A DNA stretch of 64,000 bases from Deroplatys truncata (GCA_030765065.1 CM060989.1:58108001-58172000), one strand, 5' to 3'. Numbered from the stretch's first letter, positions 22,160 through 35,300 are shown. Numbers and translations are program-made. Notes: generated by a model not told the origin, from the sequence alone.

Positions 22160-22954
22160 AGGCTGGTTCACAACCGCCTGAGAACAGTAACCACGGAAAC
22201 AAGAACGGGAAGCAATACACCATACAAGATATTGGTTCACAACAGCCCGGTAACGAGAACGGGAATGCACATCAATGATCATATCGATCACAAAATGAAA
22301 GTCAATTTTGTGCATTGGGATTTCATTTGTTTTTAACTGACCAATGATACTTTTTTAACCTACTTCCAATTTAGCCAACGTCAAAATTTGATGGAGTAAA
22401 CATTATCTAAATGCATATCCATTATATTTCCAATCCCTCTAGTTGTGCCAAGCTTTCATTCCTTTATTTAATGGCACACATTATAGTTGTTTATTGTTCT
22501 TTTTTAATTTCCACCGGTTTTTGCTGTTCTTTGTAGTTTTTGCCATTGTTTTTGAGATAATAGCCAGTTTTGAGTTGCATATAAACAAACTACAAATGGC
22601 CCTTTCACCAGGGGAACCAACGCTCATTGGATTTGTGGGTGTCGGGATGAGGTTAGGAAGCACATTTACTACCAATTTCTTCCAGTTTCATGTTTCTAGC
22701 TTGCGACTATAGAGAGCACTAGCAGCTGTTTCATGTCACAGCCACCTAGAATGATCTCTAGACTGAAGAGTCTAATATGGATCTAATATGCTGTACCCGG
22801 GAATGAGAATGAGAAAGATAAAAGTTGGGCAACTCTTCTTTCCCATTCCCAGAGCCTGGGAAGGCTTCCCATTGATTGTGAACGCTCCCACCTGAATACA
22901 TGTATTTTAACTTTCTCGTTCTGGTTACCATTCTCATTGGTTGTGAACTAACCT
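22160..22954. mobile_element. PIF/Harbinger-like non-autonomous element
   Basis: The ends are AGGCTGGTTCACAAC (left) and AGGTTAGTTCACAAC (right, read inward), continuing with imperfect pairing through GGTAACCAGAACG-like sequence. TTA flanks both sides (22157-22159, 22955-22957), the 3-bp duplication typical of PIF/Harbinger. The right half matches 34.95-35.3 kb in inverted orientation. No intact transposase. Confidence 0.7.
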
Positions 22955-22957
22955 TTA

Positions 22958-24310
22958 TGCTGCTTTATGTTAAAGTTATGTCTTCATTGAGGGCCTTAGG
23001 ACAAGCAAGTATGCAGCTTCCTGGCAACATTGTTGCCATAAGATCTGCAGTATTTTCTTGAAACTGAATGCTCTATAGATACTGTAACTATTTGTTTTAA
23101 TTTAAGCAAGGAAACCAAAGCATACTGCTTTAACTTTTTGTAGAATATGAGTATTTTATGAATAAAAGGGAATCTGCAGCATCAGCTTGGATTATGATTT
23201 TTACCTCTTGGATATCTTGGCACACTTGTTATTTTTTGTCATGCAACTGCCAAGACAAGCATCTCCTAAGACATCTGGAACTTATCTGTACAAAAATAAA
23301 ATGCTGGAGTGTTAGTGAACTTTACAGGAAAACACGTACAAATATACATAAATTTAAAAATAAACATGTAACTGTATGTACACATGTAAAAAATTATCTG
23401 TAGCTACTTTTTAAGTAGTGCATTATTTAGTTAATATCAGTTTTACATACTATCTGTAGCTCTCATTTTCATTCTCTCTCTCATTCTCTCTGTAAGTAGC
23501 TAATGTAATAATATTTCTGCTACAATATGAAATATTCAGATGCTAATAAAGTCACAAGCTACATACTGAAATCTGATGTTTTAAACATTTAGGAAATAAG
23601 GTTGTACATGGGCTTTACAGTGAATAAATTAGCCTCTCCTGTGGAGTTTGTCAAGTAAGTGTGCAATGTAAATGTAATGTGATGTTACATAGTGATGTGT
23701 GAGCTACATATTTGCTAATTAACACCAAATGTATGCTCAAAACACTATCTGTGTCATGTGCTCAAAAACAACATAGTGATTTCTTTTGTTCAGTCTTGAA
23801 ACAATTGCTACATAAAAATATGCAATTTGATTATAAATAAAAAACATGAAAAAAAATTTACACTTTCAAGGGAAAATTTGTATGGTGTCAGAGAAAACAG
23901 AGTTGCAAACCATGAAATCTTGTTACAGGTGATAAACTAACAGAATACAGCGTTATTTTTAAAGTTTCATACTGATATTTTGCTGCTGCTAGACTGTTCA
24001 AATGCTAATAACCACTCTACAAGTACACATGCATATAAACATAATCTGTAGAACAATGAAACTGCTGCATAAGACCAGGCTAATGAGACGCTAAACAAAT
24101 TATGGTATCTTGATCAACTGGAAAGAGTAAGAACTGCATTACATGGCGTGACACAACATGTATGGCCACTGATGCTATGTAGTTGTAGACATAAAGCAGC
24201 ACAATCCAGTGTGAAACATCACACTTAAATTACTAAAGTGCCATAACTTTTCCATACTGCCAGTTCAGCAGGATCTATCAATCTTAAAGTTATGAAAATC
24301 AGACAATATA
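22958..24310. other. Unassigned region
   Basis: AT-rich sequence without recognised repeats or exons. Upstream exons of the plus-strand gene at 26.4 kb could lie here but were not identified. Confidence 0.4.
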
Positions 24311-24991
24311 CGAGGGTTGTCCAATAAGTAGGTTTCCCTATTTTATAATAAACATTACACACAATTGATCATGTGGAATTAATTTTATTTATATTATATA
24401 ATCCTTCTGTTACTTTTCTACATAGTCAACATGGTTTTCCAAGCATTTTTGGGGATGTGACACAAGTTTTTCCAAGCCAATGTTGTACCAGGTCAGGTCC
24501 TGTGCTCGCAACCAGCTGTTCACTTCTGATTAATCATCGTCACGGTGTTAAAGTGCTTACTTCCATGATGACCTTTGATCACTTGGGAAAAGATCTGGTG
24601 AATATGGAAGATGCGAGAAAACTTCCCAGTTGAATCTTCTGAGCTCCGTCTGGGTCAAGATTCAGCTTGGAAGTTTCCTCGTATCCTCTGTATTCACCAG
24701 AGCTTGCCCCAAGGGATTTTCACATGTTCCTCCAACTCACAGGTAAGCACTTTTAACACCGATGATGAAGTCAAATCATTAAACTGCTTGTTGCGAGCAT
24801 AGGATATGACCTGGTACAACACAGACTTGGAAAAACTTGTGTCAAGTCCCCAAAAATGCTTGGAAAAACATATTGAGTATGTAGAAAAGTAACAGAAGGA
24901 TTGTACAATATAAATAAAATTAATTCAACATGAGCAATTGTGTGTAATGTTTTTTATAAAATGGGGAAACTTACTTATTGGATGCCCCTCA
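24311..24991. mobile_element. Palindromic mariner derivative (two 3' ends head to head)
   Basis: TA-flanked element with long inverted arms of more than 300 bp each. Both arms encode the end of a mariner transposase. On the plus strand: YPLYSPELAPRDFHMF, then NTDDEVKSL, then LEKLVSSPQKCLEKHIEYVE plus K and stop at about 24890. On the minus strand the equivalent ends LEKLVSHPQKCLENHVDYVE plus K and stop near 24430. The YSPELAPRDF block holds the last catalytic aspartate. No N-terminal DNA-binding domain or first two catalytic positions are present, so it is non-autonomous. Confidence 0.82.
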
Positions 24992-25398
24992 TAGCATTTA
25001 ATTAATGAATTTCTCGTTAAATACAGTTGCATTAATAGCTAATTATGGGAATTAAATTTTTTTTTCTTTACCCATTTTTACACAAACTGATAGATTTCAA
25101 ATTTCATAAAATGGATACTGTTTGGCAAAAAAAAAAAAAAATATATTGATTTATTCAAATCTATTTATTGCTTTAGGTTATTACTTTAATATACCATGCA
25201 GTTTTAGGCATAAGTGATGATCATAATTTGTTTTAATAGTTTGTGAATGATAAAAGTTATTATGGTTTCTTTGGTTGTTTTAAAATTTGATAAATACAAT
25301 TCATGTCCCAATGGAATGGCATTACAGTTGGCAGGACAAAAACAGAACAACCAGCTTCGGCATTAAAGTGTCTCTTCAAAACATATTTAAAATGTAAT

Positions 25399-25445
<47 letters not shown>

Positions 25446-26438
25446 TGATATCAACTTTATGATGACATAACAAGCCAGAAGTGTAGACGAAAAAAATAAT
25501 AAATGTGTAAATAAATATTCTTTGTTTCACTGTATATTACCTAAAATAAAAGTAGTAGCTTCTTAAGTTTATACTTTTAAACTGCTTTCTGAATATCTCA
25601 TATTTGTTTCTTATAAATCATATGGCAACTCAGTGAATTACAATACAAAAACCTTGCATACAAACATAAAACACAGAGATGTGATATTAAAAATATCATA
25701 AATGTTATAGCCTAGAAGATAGTTACTACACTAAACAAAGAATGACTAGATCATTGGTATGTGAACAAAACTCTTCCCTTTCATTTTCCACCTTCCTTGA
25801 GGTTCTAAGTACCACATCTTCAAGCTAGCGGTGCATGTGCAATTCTTAACCCTTTAATAGAACTTGTTTGTTACATTACTGCATAGCTAATGCTGTCATA
25901 AAAGCCAAACATGGTCATATAATATTCCCTCACAATGTATAAGCCTAAATACGTTACAGTTGGACTCATAAGTACTATTTACAATAAAAATGCAAGAGTA
26001 CACAAAGCATTAATATGATGACACAAACCAAATCAGGTGTATAATACCTTTCACAATGAAAACTTAATTCTAATGTTTGAAATAACTAGGAAATACTGCC
26101 TACTGAATAATTAAATTATTATTACAAATATATTTTGCCACAGCAAATTAAAAGACTGTAGAAGCTGTGACAATTATGCACATGGGTGAATATTCTTAAC
26201 CCTACAGTAGTCATACCCACTCATATACAAAAGTATTTTTTTCATTCCCTTGAAGCTCTTTGAACCTAGAATCATGTAATTCAAATACTACCTAGCAAAG
26301 CGAACAAGTGTATTGGAAAATATGCATTACAGCAATGATGTTTACGTCATTTACACTACGAGGAAGGCGTGTAAGTTATAGTACACTCACTGCAGATGCA
26401 ATAATGTGATAATGAAGACAAATGTTATTCATTGCCAG
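24992..26438. other. Unassigned AT-rich region with a TA microsatellite
   Basis: Contains (TA)n at 25409-25441 and a poly-A run at about 25128-25140. No repeat family is recognised. If the exon at 26439 is real, the right part is intronic. Confidence 0.45.
25409..25441. repeat. (TA)n microsatellite
   Basis: About 16 TA dinucleotides. Confidence 0.9.
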
Positions 26439-26542
26439 GTGCGAGAGATGTTATATAATGACAGTTTTGCAACCGAGAAGACTAAAAGAATTGCTGATGC
26501 TTATTGGGAAAAGGATGAATTATTGGAACAAGAATTTGGGAG
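26439..26542 (+). CDS. Penultimate coding exon of an unrecognised host gene
   Basis: The acceptor TTATTCATTGCCAG precedes it. The exon is open in one frame, with VREMLYNDSFATEKTKRIAD then AYWEKDELLEQEFG, and ends with two bases of a codon before a GTGACC donor. The two leftover bases plus the first base of the exon at 27762 restore an arginine codon and keep the frame to a stop, which is the main support. Predicted structure is acidic and helical, with no transmembrane segment. The family was not recognised. The donor is not a strong consensus, and an old non-host exon cannot be excluded. Confidence 0.5.
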
Positions 26543-26695
26543 GTGACCATTTCTATAGAAATAGAAAGTGAGATAGTAAAATAGTAAGGCATTTTTCAGT
26601 GGCAGTTAACGGACACTGCTGATGAAATGTTTGACATTATGCTCTTGCCACTTAAGTAAATCACCTTCTTAGAAATTATTCCAGGTGTGCAGATT

Positions 26696-27301
26696 GATTG
26701 AACAGTCAAAACAGTGGATTGAAAGGGGAAAATTAGCTCCAAAAAGGTGAAGACAGTTGCATCTGCAGGCAATGTCATGACATCAGTTTTTGGGATGTGC
26801 GTGGGATAGTTTTCATTGATCATCTTCAAAAAGGTAAATAATCAATGGCAAGTATTATGCAAACTTAATGCAGAATTTGAATGATGAAATCAAGCAAAAA
26901 CAGCCACATTTAGCAAAAACGAAAGTTCTGTTTCATCAAGACAATACACCAGTTCACACATCCATTATTGCCATGGCCAAAATCAATGAGTTAAAGTTTG
27001 AATTACTTTCTCATGCACCCTATTTGCCAGACTTAGCTCCCTCTGATTATTTTCTGTTTTCAAAGTTCAAGAAATGGTTGGTGGTAAATGATTTGCGAAC
27101 AATGAAGAGGTGTAGTCTGCAGTTGATGGCAGTTTTGCAGAACTCGAACGGTTCTCACTATAAACAGGGTATTGAAGCTATTGAACATCATTGGGAAAAG
27201 TGTATCGAGCTAAAAGGAGACTATGTAGAGAAATAAAGATATTTTTTCTCAACACTTTTGTGTTTACTTTGTTAAGTCGGGTACTTCTGGGACAGCCCTC
27301 G
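26696..27301 (+). mobile_element. 5'-truncated mariner relic
   Basis: It starts inside the transposase (ACAGTCAAAACAGTGGATTG) and runs to the right inverted repeat (GTACTTCTGGGACAGCCCTC). An open stretch at 26868-27236 keeps catalytic D2 in HQDNTPVHTS and D3 in YLPDLAPSDYF, with 34 residues between them, the D34D spacing of true mariners. It ends KCIELKGDYVEK. The N-terminal domain and first aspartate region are missing or frameshifted. It is the same subfamily as 53.3-54.6 kb and lies in the inferred intron between the two plus-strand exons. Confidence 0.85.
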
Positions 27302-27761
27302 TAAATTATTAATCATGCAACCTTTCATACCAAGATATATGCAGCTCCAGAGTGTTCCATTTGTGTTCTATTACTCATTGTATGCTAAGTGACTTGTATT
27401 TCGCTGTTATAGTAAACAATACCAAGCAAATGCAGCGCTGATGATCAAGGTCAACACGCCTGGTCTCTTTGCCATGTAGTACCTTCCTATATTAGTATTA
27501 CGTTATTCTTTTGTTGCACTTTGAGTTGTGCAGTGGTTATGGAATGGTCAGCAACAGTAGATTGACAATATTGCATGAGCAAAGACGTTGGAAATTATTT
27601 GCATTGTCACCGTTGGCAAAAGTAATAAAAATGAGTTATTGTAGTCATACAATAGTTTAATCACAAGGGTTTTCTTACTATTGAAGTTGCACTTTCTATT
27701 AGTCACGTCATTTTGTTACGTTCAGGGCAGTGAATTTGTTTATTTATCTATTTTTCTGCAG

Positions 27762-27840
27762 AATGGATCCTTATGAAACAGAGTCTGAAAGAATCAGGAA
27801 TGCTGTTGAGATTTTGGCAGGGAGTGACCATGAAAGTTGA
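27762..27840 (+). CDS. Last coding exon of the unrecognised plus-strand gene
   Basis: A strong acceptor (TTATCTATTTTTCTGCAG) is followed by a frame in phase with 26439-26542: MDPYETESERIRNAVEIL then AGSDHES and TGA at 27838-27840. The tail is acidic, helical and soluble-looking. AATAAA lies about 200 bp downstream. No family was recognised. The gene would be convergent with the RASGEF1-type gene. Confidence 0.5.
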
Positions 27841-28033
27841 AGACCGTAACTGAAGTTTGTTGTTATTTAGTTATAAATCCATATTTTTCCCTATGTGGAT
27901 TTACGGTTCACAGCGACTACTAATGGTGACTACTGCAGGGTTAAGTGGACAAAATGTGTCCCAGTTTGATTTAAGAAGTTCCTTTCAAAGTTAATTTGTT
28001 TCTTTGCCTACAATGTTACATTTAAAAACAAAC

Positions 28034-28039
28034 AATAAA
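28034..28039 (+). terminator. Candidate polyadenylation signal AATAAA
   Basis: AATAAA about 195 bp after the stop at 27840, followed by T/G-rich sequence (TTTGTGCTC). It is consistent with the 3' end of the plus-strand gene. Confidence 0.4.
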
Positions 28040-28059
28040 GAATTAAATTTTAAAATTTG

Positions 28060-31000
28060 TGCTCAAAAAATGAATCCAAATGCCAAACTACAATTACGAT
28101 CCATTGCACCTAACTATATTTTACTCTGTATAACCAACTTTGTCTCCCAATATATATAATAAGCTTTATATTCCCATCCAAATTTTTAAATATAAATAGC
28201 TACAAAGCCTTAGGCACTGTTCCTGTAATTAAAAAAAAAAAAAAAAAACACAAATTCAACTTATTAAAATTCTGTATTGCCAGTCTTACAAACGAAGAGA
28301 GATATTAAGTTAAACAAATTTAGTTTCTTGGGTAAATTAGAAGCTTGACGGTACTGAAAAGTAAAAGTGCAAGAAATAAAAATATTGAATTACAAATATA
28401 AAAATAATCACAATAAGAGGATATATTAATTATAAGTAATAATGTAGAAGCGGTTGATAGTGAAGTATTTCAAATGAAATACACAGCTGACGATGAGAGC
28501 AAAGGACTCTTGAAACATATCAGGCAATTTTACTTAAGTGAAGAGTGTAAATGAGTTTTCCTACTCCTCGTTCATTTTCAAGAGAATATATGTTTTCTAT
28601 TAGAAAGACCTATCTCAGGTTTTTCTAATAGAATTTATATTAACAAAACATTTTTGTAATATATGCAAAACATATGAAAGCTACAACCAGCAAAAAAAAT
28701 CGGAAGCCGAATATAGGGTTGCCAGGTGTCCCATATTGTAATGGACATCCTATATTCGAGACAGTAAAAAATTGTCCCATATAGACCTCATACAGGATGC
28801 CCAAATCCTGTATTTACAAACAAGTTGAAGAGTGGCCACTTTAATGGTTTCCTTTTATATTCCATGTATTTTCTGTAAAGATATATCATATGCTAAATTA
28901 ACGCATTTCAGATGAAGTGAAAACATGTCAAGCAATTGTGATTCTTGATGCTTGTGATTTTATGTGCAGAATGTGGCTTTGTTTCTGTATGCGGCTAGGA
29001 TTTAGCAAATGTTTAAAAAGGGCAGCTATCGCATTATGATTTTCTCTGTATGTATTGGATGTATAAAAGCTTTGTTAATAATGCGATTCAATAAAAGTTG
29101 TGCGTTAACTGTCAGCATGATCCCATCTCATATTAGCATTCAGAAAACCTGACAATCCCACTGAAGCATGTTCCCGGTTATTAATATGTTGTGTATAATG
29201 GTCATTCATTGACTGAAGTTCTTCCAAATTATTAAATTACACCATTGTCTTAATCTCCTAACAAGAAGCAGTTCCATATCAGTACTTTGCATTTATGTTT
29301 GCACTAATGAAATTTCGTGAATAACACAGATGCAAGATTCTGTGTTTATGTTGCATTTGTATTTTACTTTCATTGTAAATAGCTCTTACAAGTTCAATGA
29401 TTTCTTTTTTCCCCTTTTTTTCACTTCAAATAAATGAACAAGGAAAGATTCGCTATGACAGCAAATACAACATACTTTGATAACCAAAAATGCTAGCTAC
29501 AGCTTATATCTAAGTTAGCAGTGAAATCCTTAATTTGTATTCTTTAGATGTAATTTAATAAGTCAATGTACAAGATTCTCTTACAGTGAAAACAGTGATA
29601 AAATGATGATATAAATAAGATAGAAACAAATTTTAGATACAACTAAAATAATATACTCCAAAGTCTTCTTAAAGCTACTGTAAATTAAAACTAAAAGTGA
29701 TTTTCTCTTAAGAAACCCTGTCATTAATGCTGCAGCCTGTTTTGGTTTAGTAAAATTGAATATTGTAACAAGTCTATTTGACATTTTAGGTTTTATGTTT
29801 AGCAAGCCTTTTTTGTTTCTATAAAATAAAACGAGTAGAATAACATAATATAAAATAAAGATATCATGATGATGGTGATAGTGGCAGTTCGAGAATAAGA
29901 TAAAATATTTGTTATTTTCTGAACAACAGAAGCATCAATTCTGGGCAAGATAGTTTTTTAGAAAATCTCATATTTATCAGTCACACAACTTTTAAGCATT
30001 ATCAATTGACAGGTAATGTATATAATTTTCCATTCACGTAAACATCAATTTTTTTGCTGACTTTGCATTAATCAGGAGACTTTGCAGGAGAAGAAAACAA
30101 CTGTTTGTAACACAAATCAGTTTTTGATAGTTATGTAATATCCAAACAGAAAGAAAGAAATTATACTTTTTAGATATGTTACATGAATGATACACTAGAG
30201 TAAAGTTCAACCAGAGAGCATTTAAACACACAAGAATAAATATTTTAAAAAAAAATTTGATACCATGAACAATTTATTAGACAAAAATTGTATATTTTGC
30301 TATTTCTCAGATACTATAAGAATACCTTAAGCATTGTATTTTGGTTAAAATCAACAGACTCCTCTTTGAGAAAATAAAATGTAATAAATATCTTTCCATG
30401 TAAAGAATGGTTGTTTGTGCATTGGATGTATACAAATTCCCAAACAGTGACAAAAAGTTAATTCAAGGATTTTGTGAAAAAATTTTAAATTATTAAGTAG
30501 GTACTAAAAAAAGAAAGGAAAGAAAAAAACCATCAAAGGTTAGCTACTGCAATCCACACTAACAGAATAGTACAAAATCTTTGCTCATTCTCACAGCAAA
30601 TGAAAAGTGTTCCAATTATTCTTTCTCAAAACGGGTTATGGAGAGAGAAAATACTGTGTACCTAGATCAGATGCAAGAGATGTGAGCTTTATGGCTTTTC
30701 TAAAATGACAAAATGAAGGAAAGGCTTCTGCTATTCTCATACTTAACCTCAACTTTTCACTCTATAGCAGCTATTTTGTTAAAAATAGGTCTTGAACTTT
30801 TCATGTTCTCCTTAATTTCTTTAAATAAACGAACTAACAAATTTTATAGAATAACTCTTATGTGGAGAAAAAAGTTACATTAAAACTATTTTCTTCACTG
30901 TTATACAATCAAATTACAGTTGTTATATGAATACTTTTAAGGACTTCACTGCATACAAAACATGTGACACATGGTTTATTTTTTCTCTTGCGAACAAACT

Positions 31001-31665
31001 AATTTCTTATACAAGCTCAAGTAAATTGATAGTAGGTATATGATATACAATTTATGCAATCAATTTAATCAATTGTTTGTTTGCAAATGCTTTCTACTGC
31101 AATTTCAATGCTGATAACTGCTTAAGTACCTTTTTTTTCTAGCTCAAAGAGCAAGCATATTTGGGAAGATATACCTTTTGGTCACTTTGAACATTCTACA
31201 AAAAATATTAACATCTTATTGTAATAATTTTTCTAAAATTACTATGGAAACCCCTTCTGTTTAAACAATATTTTGCAGAAATGTGTGACAAAATTAAAAT
31301 AATCACAAACATGAGCACCACAACATTGATACAAATCATCAAAACACAGTGTTTTGGCATTCTTTCCAGTCAGGAGAACATAGGATAACTATGACAGTTG
31401 TTTATTATTTAGATTATCATTTGATATGCACTTGGATTAAAATTTAAAACATATGCATTTATAAAATTCATTGCATTTCTTCCAAAGTTCATACCAAAGG
31501 GACATCTAACATTAATTAATGGTTACAAATATAATGCCGCCTTATCAAAACTACAGAAAAACTGGCACTGCTAACAAATTTTAATGCATCATATGACTGT
31601 CTCTCAAAAACAAAGTTTAGTACTCGATAGTACCATGTGTTCGATTTATAGCTGGGCCAAATTGC
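28060..31665. other. Long AT-rich region with few recognisable features
   Basis: A poly-A run lies at 28231-28248. The sequence AGGGTTGCCAGGTGTCCC near 28717 resembles a common transposon terminus, but no partner end was confirmed. A faint family R fragment (forward; TTTTGGTTAAAATCAACAGA then TTCCATGTAAAGAATGG) occupies about 30249-30416. No exons were seen. Confidence 0.45.
30249..30416 (+). mobile_element. Faint family R fragment R13
   Basis: It retains the order ACTATAAGAATACCTTAAGC, TTTTGGTTAAAATCAACAGA, GAGAAAATAAAATG and TTCCATGTAAAG seen in the middle of family R, with heavy divergence. It is probably the oldest copy in the window. Confidence 0.5.
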
Positions 31666-31679
31666 ATATATGCATTGTT

Positions 31680-32215
31680 CTCTTTCACTGCAGTGATTTC
31701 AGATTTTTTTGCTAGTGCTTGCGGTGACTGACCTGCTCAAGGCTACATTTAACAGCTGTGTCAGTTGCTGTCTTCAGTGCAAGCTGTAAAGACTAGTGTT
31801 TGTTCATTGTGCATTTCAAAAATGAAAGTTTATTCAAAACATCTGTGTTGTGTGTGAATTACATTAGATACTGTATTACATACTGCTCAAAACTCCTTGG
31901 AAAGCGTAAAGGTGGTTTTTGATGACAGGATAATTTTTAAAGGATTATGCCCCCCCTCCCATTCCCCGAATCTTGCTGTGTGGGCTTCTATTTGTGGGGA
32001 ACCCTAAAAAATCAAGTTTATAGCAATAATCCGCACACCATCAACGAACTTAAGGACAATATAAGAACAGAAATTATGAAAATTACGGAAGAGCTTATGC
32101 ATGTGAGTGGAAATTTTATCCAAAGATGCCAGTAATGTCTTTCTCAGATTAACACCACTTTCAACACAATTTATAACAAGCTTAGTACTTATTATAGTAC
32201 ATACTATCACTTGTG
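31680..32215 (+). mobile_element. DUF4817-type transposon relic 2
   Basis: The left part (31686-31885) matches the 5' flank of relic 4 at 51.35 kb (GTTTGTTCATTGTGCATTTC, ATTCAAAACATCTGTG). The transposase N-terminus is deleted. A plus frame then gives FYLWGTLKNQVYSNNPHTIN and ELKDNIRTEIMKIT, the C-terminal region that follows the last catalytic residue. The 3' part shares ACTTTCAACACA...TTATAACAAG with 52.9 kb, so this is an internally deleted copy of that family. Confidence 0.72.
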
Positions 32216-32615
32216 AGTAAGTAACGCGGGAGTTTTACAAACGGAAAACCCCCCCAGTGTAATAGACAGTGCATGGAGCATGCATACACGTGATCCATGG
32301 CCTGGTAATATAATGAACACACTATTATAGTCTGTATTTTAATGTTTGGACTATGAAGTGAACAATAACCAGTAAGTAAGTATTACGATTTATATATATG
32401 ACGGGTGAAAAGTCCCCATCTGATTTTAAACTGCTACAATCTTGTTGAAAATTTATGGACTTGCATAAAATATGAAATGTTGTTTTTCCAGCGTCCATAA
32501 GAAAACATGTAGCACAGTACATTTCCAAACACATCTATTACTAAATAAGCTGCAGGATGCCACCTATTCTGTTGCTAAGAAATTCCTTGGGAATATTCCC
32601 CAACACAACTACTGA
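32216..32615. other. Unassigned region
   Basis: No feature recognised. Confidence 0.5.
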
Positions 32616-32617
32616 AC

Positions 32618-32935
32618 CAGTGAGATTCAGTGACATGTGAGGTTTGCATTCAGGAGCTCCTGGGTTTAATTCCCATTGGGTCAGCCACTCCAAAATTCAG
32701 TTTTTTTTTGTGGTTTTCTCGTTGGCAGATGAATGCTAGGGTGGATGTTATAATGCTGCAAATTCTCCTGCCTCCCATTTTCTCATCATGTTTCAGGTTG
32801 AAGGATCAGGCAAATGGAGGGCAGGTGACGCATATGATGGTAGAGTTTCCTTTGTAGAACTGTCTGTCTTGGCATTTGGTGGCAGTGGAGAGAGGGTCTC
32901 CACTGCCTCAACAATCAACACTCAACATAAACAAG
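32618..32935 (+). mobile_element. SINE family B-like copy B3 (diverged)
   Basis: A box-like AGTGAGATTCAGTGACATG and B-box variant CTGGGTTTAATTCCCATTGG, then the family-B layout: TTTTGTGGTTTTCTCG, GAATGCTAGGGTGG, CTCCTGCCTCCCATTTTC and TCATGTTTCAGGTTGAAGGA. It is older or a separate subfamily. Confidence 0.6.
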
Positions 32936-34952
32936 TTTAAAAACATGTAATACAAAACATGTTGAACCATACATGTAGTTGGAATTCCCTAAATTCCATC
33001 TCCATTGCATTTAAAAGTGAGACAAATATCAATTATCACATGGATTCTGTTTATGAAGATTTAGCCTTTGTGGTTACAATGTGTGCTTGGTGGAAGAGGT
33101 GCAAGAAAAGTTGAGGGTATATTCAGCTTCAGGAATTTTCAAAGAATGTGTGAAAAAGTACTTTCAAAAACACTGCTTTCTTGATTTTATTTCCATAGTC
33201 TTTTAGGGATACAACCCAGATGATGGGTCTTACAAGAATCTCATTAATTAATTGTATTGTCTTTTCTTTCGTCTTTCCCATTTTTATCATGAATAATATG
33301 CATGGGCCAGTTGTCTGTATTCTGGCCGAAGTTTGTTGGGTCTGCACAAAGTTACATATTGCACTCAACATAGTGAAAATCAATTTTGTTTAGCCAAGAC
33401 ACGTTGAATCAACATGTTTTGTTAATTGTTACGGTATTGGAGACTTGCCTTCAGAGAGACCCTTCAAGGGAAGAGGTAGGCCTGTGGGAGGACCTACCAG
33501 TGTCAGGATGTAATATTTGGAATGTTAGGGATCCCACCTATGTCCAATCCTGCTACTCCATTCTAGTTGCGCTGTATCCTTTGCTTCACCCTTTTCTCAT
33601 GGAGGTTTCCAGAAGCACAATAGGCGATTATATGCTTTAGTGCTGAAATCCTTCTCTGCTTCCTGATAACCAAACACAACTACTGACTTTGTTCAGTAAA
33701 ATTTCTACATTTTACCCATTTCCTTATGGCTTGAGAGTGGCCGACTTTCAGAAGTCTTAGCTGCTGGATGACTAAAACCATATGGATGATCTGCCAGAAT
33801 GCCTTGTGACTTCAGAAGTTATTTTGTTGTATGCAGGAGCATGAGACAAGAGTCAACTGTTACTAAAACAAGTTGATTTATTATGCTATCTGTAAGAAAC
33901 AAAAATGGGAATTTAAAAATTCAAAATATACTACTTGAAATGTGAGTAACTTTAAAAATATAGCAACAGATATTTTGAAACAGTCACTACTATTTTTTTT
34001 TAAAACCAGTTGCAGATTTTAGCAAGATTTGTTGTCAGTTGGAACTCGGTGAGATGATGAAAACAACAGGCTTATGAAACATGTCCCATGTTTTTAAAAA
34101 GTAAGTAATATGCAGTGTCTCCTAAAACTCACTTATTTTATAATTCTATGATATGTCACTGTAAACATCTTCCATATCATAAGTAATAGTTCTTATAAGT
34201 TCTTTTCTGCACTTCAGTTTCCAAATTCAATAAGAATTAAATGTACTCCAACTCTTTATAGAACATTCAAAATAGGCATTTGGAGAAAAAAAAAAGAAAG
34301 AAGAAATATATGCTGAGTAAAAGGATGATTGGAAAGAGGGAAATTGAAGCCTTGCAGCTTTGGAAGAGGCCTAAGTTAAATACAAAATTTGGTGATTGCA
34401 CTGCTCATAGATCCCCCCCCCATTCAGAATCTCATACCCTTGAGAATGAGGGACAAAAAAAGAAAGAAAAAAACCTAAGAACCTAAGAATGGGAGAAAAG
34501 GCGCTGCCTTTTTGGGAATGTTTAAAATAAGTATATACAATTTAATGACCAAAAGTTAACTTTAAGAATTAATAAAACCTAAAGATAGTATAAATAATAT
34601 CTAATGATACTACTTTCTTAAAAAAAAAATGTTTGCCATTCCCACGAATCTGCCTGTAGCTCTTTTATATTCCACCACAGCATATAGCATTGTAAATACA
34701 TTGAATTCCCTCTCCCTCAAGAATAAAAATTCTGCTCCAGCATATGTTCTGATGAGTGCGTTTTCCACAGTTAAGTTGTATAACTACTGAGTTTCATAAT
34801 AATAATTTGTTCAGCACAATTTTTCTGTTTTCCATTTGTTTATTCGTATACAAATGAATTATTGTTTATTTGCTTATTGCCTTTTGGGTTATTTTGAAAG
34901 TGCTTGTGTTTTCAATTGTCTAAAACATTAAAATAAAATGTATAGTCTAGAA
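32936..34952. other. Unassigned region
   Basis: No exon or repeat family recognised. It contains several A-rich simple stretches (34285-34305, 34455-34475) and a short C-run at 34413-34421. Confidence 0.5.
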
Positions 34953-35300
34953 TATAAGCCTGGTTCATAACAACCAAGATGGTAACCAGAATGGGAAAAA
35001 CAAAGTTTAAATACAGGTACTGTTCACAATTGAAGGGAAGCTTTCCCAGGCCCCGGGAATGGGAAAGAAGACTTAGCCAAGTTTTAACTTTCTCATTCTC
35101 ATTTCTGGGCATGGCATATTAGATCCATATTGTGCATATTAGACACTACTGTAGATATTATTCAAGGTGTCCATGACATAAAACAGCATCAGTACTCTCT
35201 CTAGTGCAAACTGGAAACATGAAACTGGAACAATTCTAGCATATGTACGTTCTAACCTCACATTCTGACACCCACAAATCCATTCATCATTATGAATGAA
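34953..35300 (-). mobile_element. Harbinger-like element, partial second copy
   Basis: It matches the right half of 22160-22954 in inverted orientation: AGCCTGGTTCATAACAACC, GGTAACCAGAATGGG, GGGAATGGGAAAGAAGA, TTAGATCCATATT and GACACCCACAAATCCATTC. The opposite terminus was not found, so it is truncated. Confidence 0.65.

Noticed and set aside
28717..28810. TIR element starting AGGGTTGCCAGGTGTCCC
   Set aside because: The terminus looks familiar, but no inverted partner or duplication could be confirmed.
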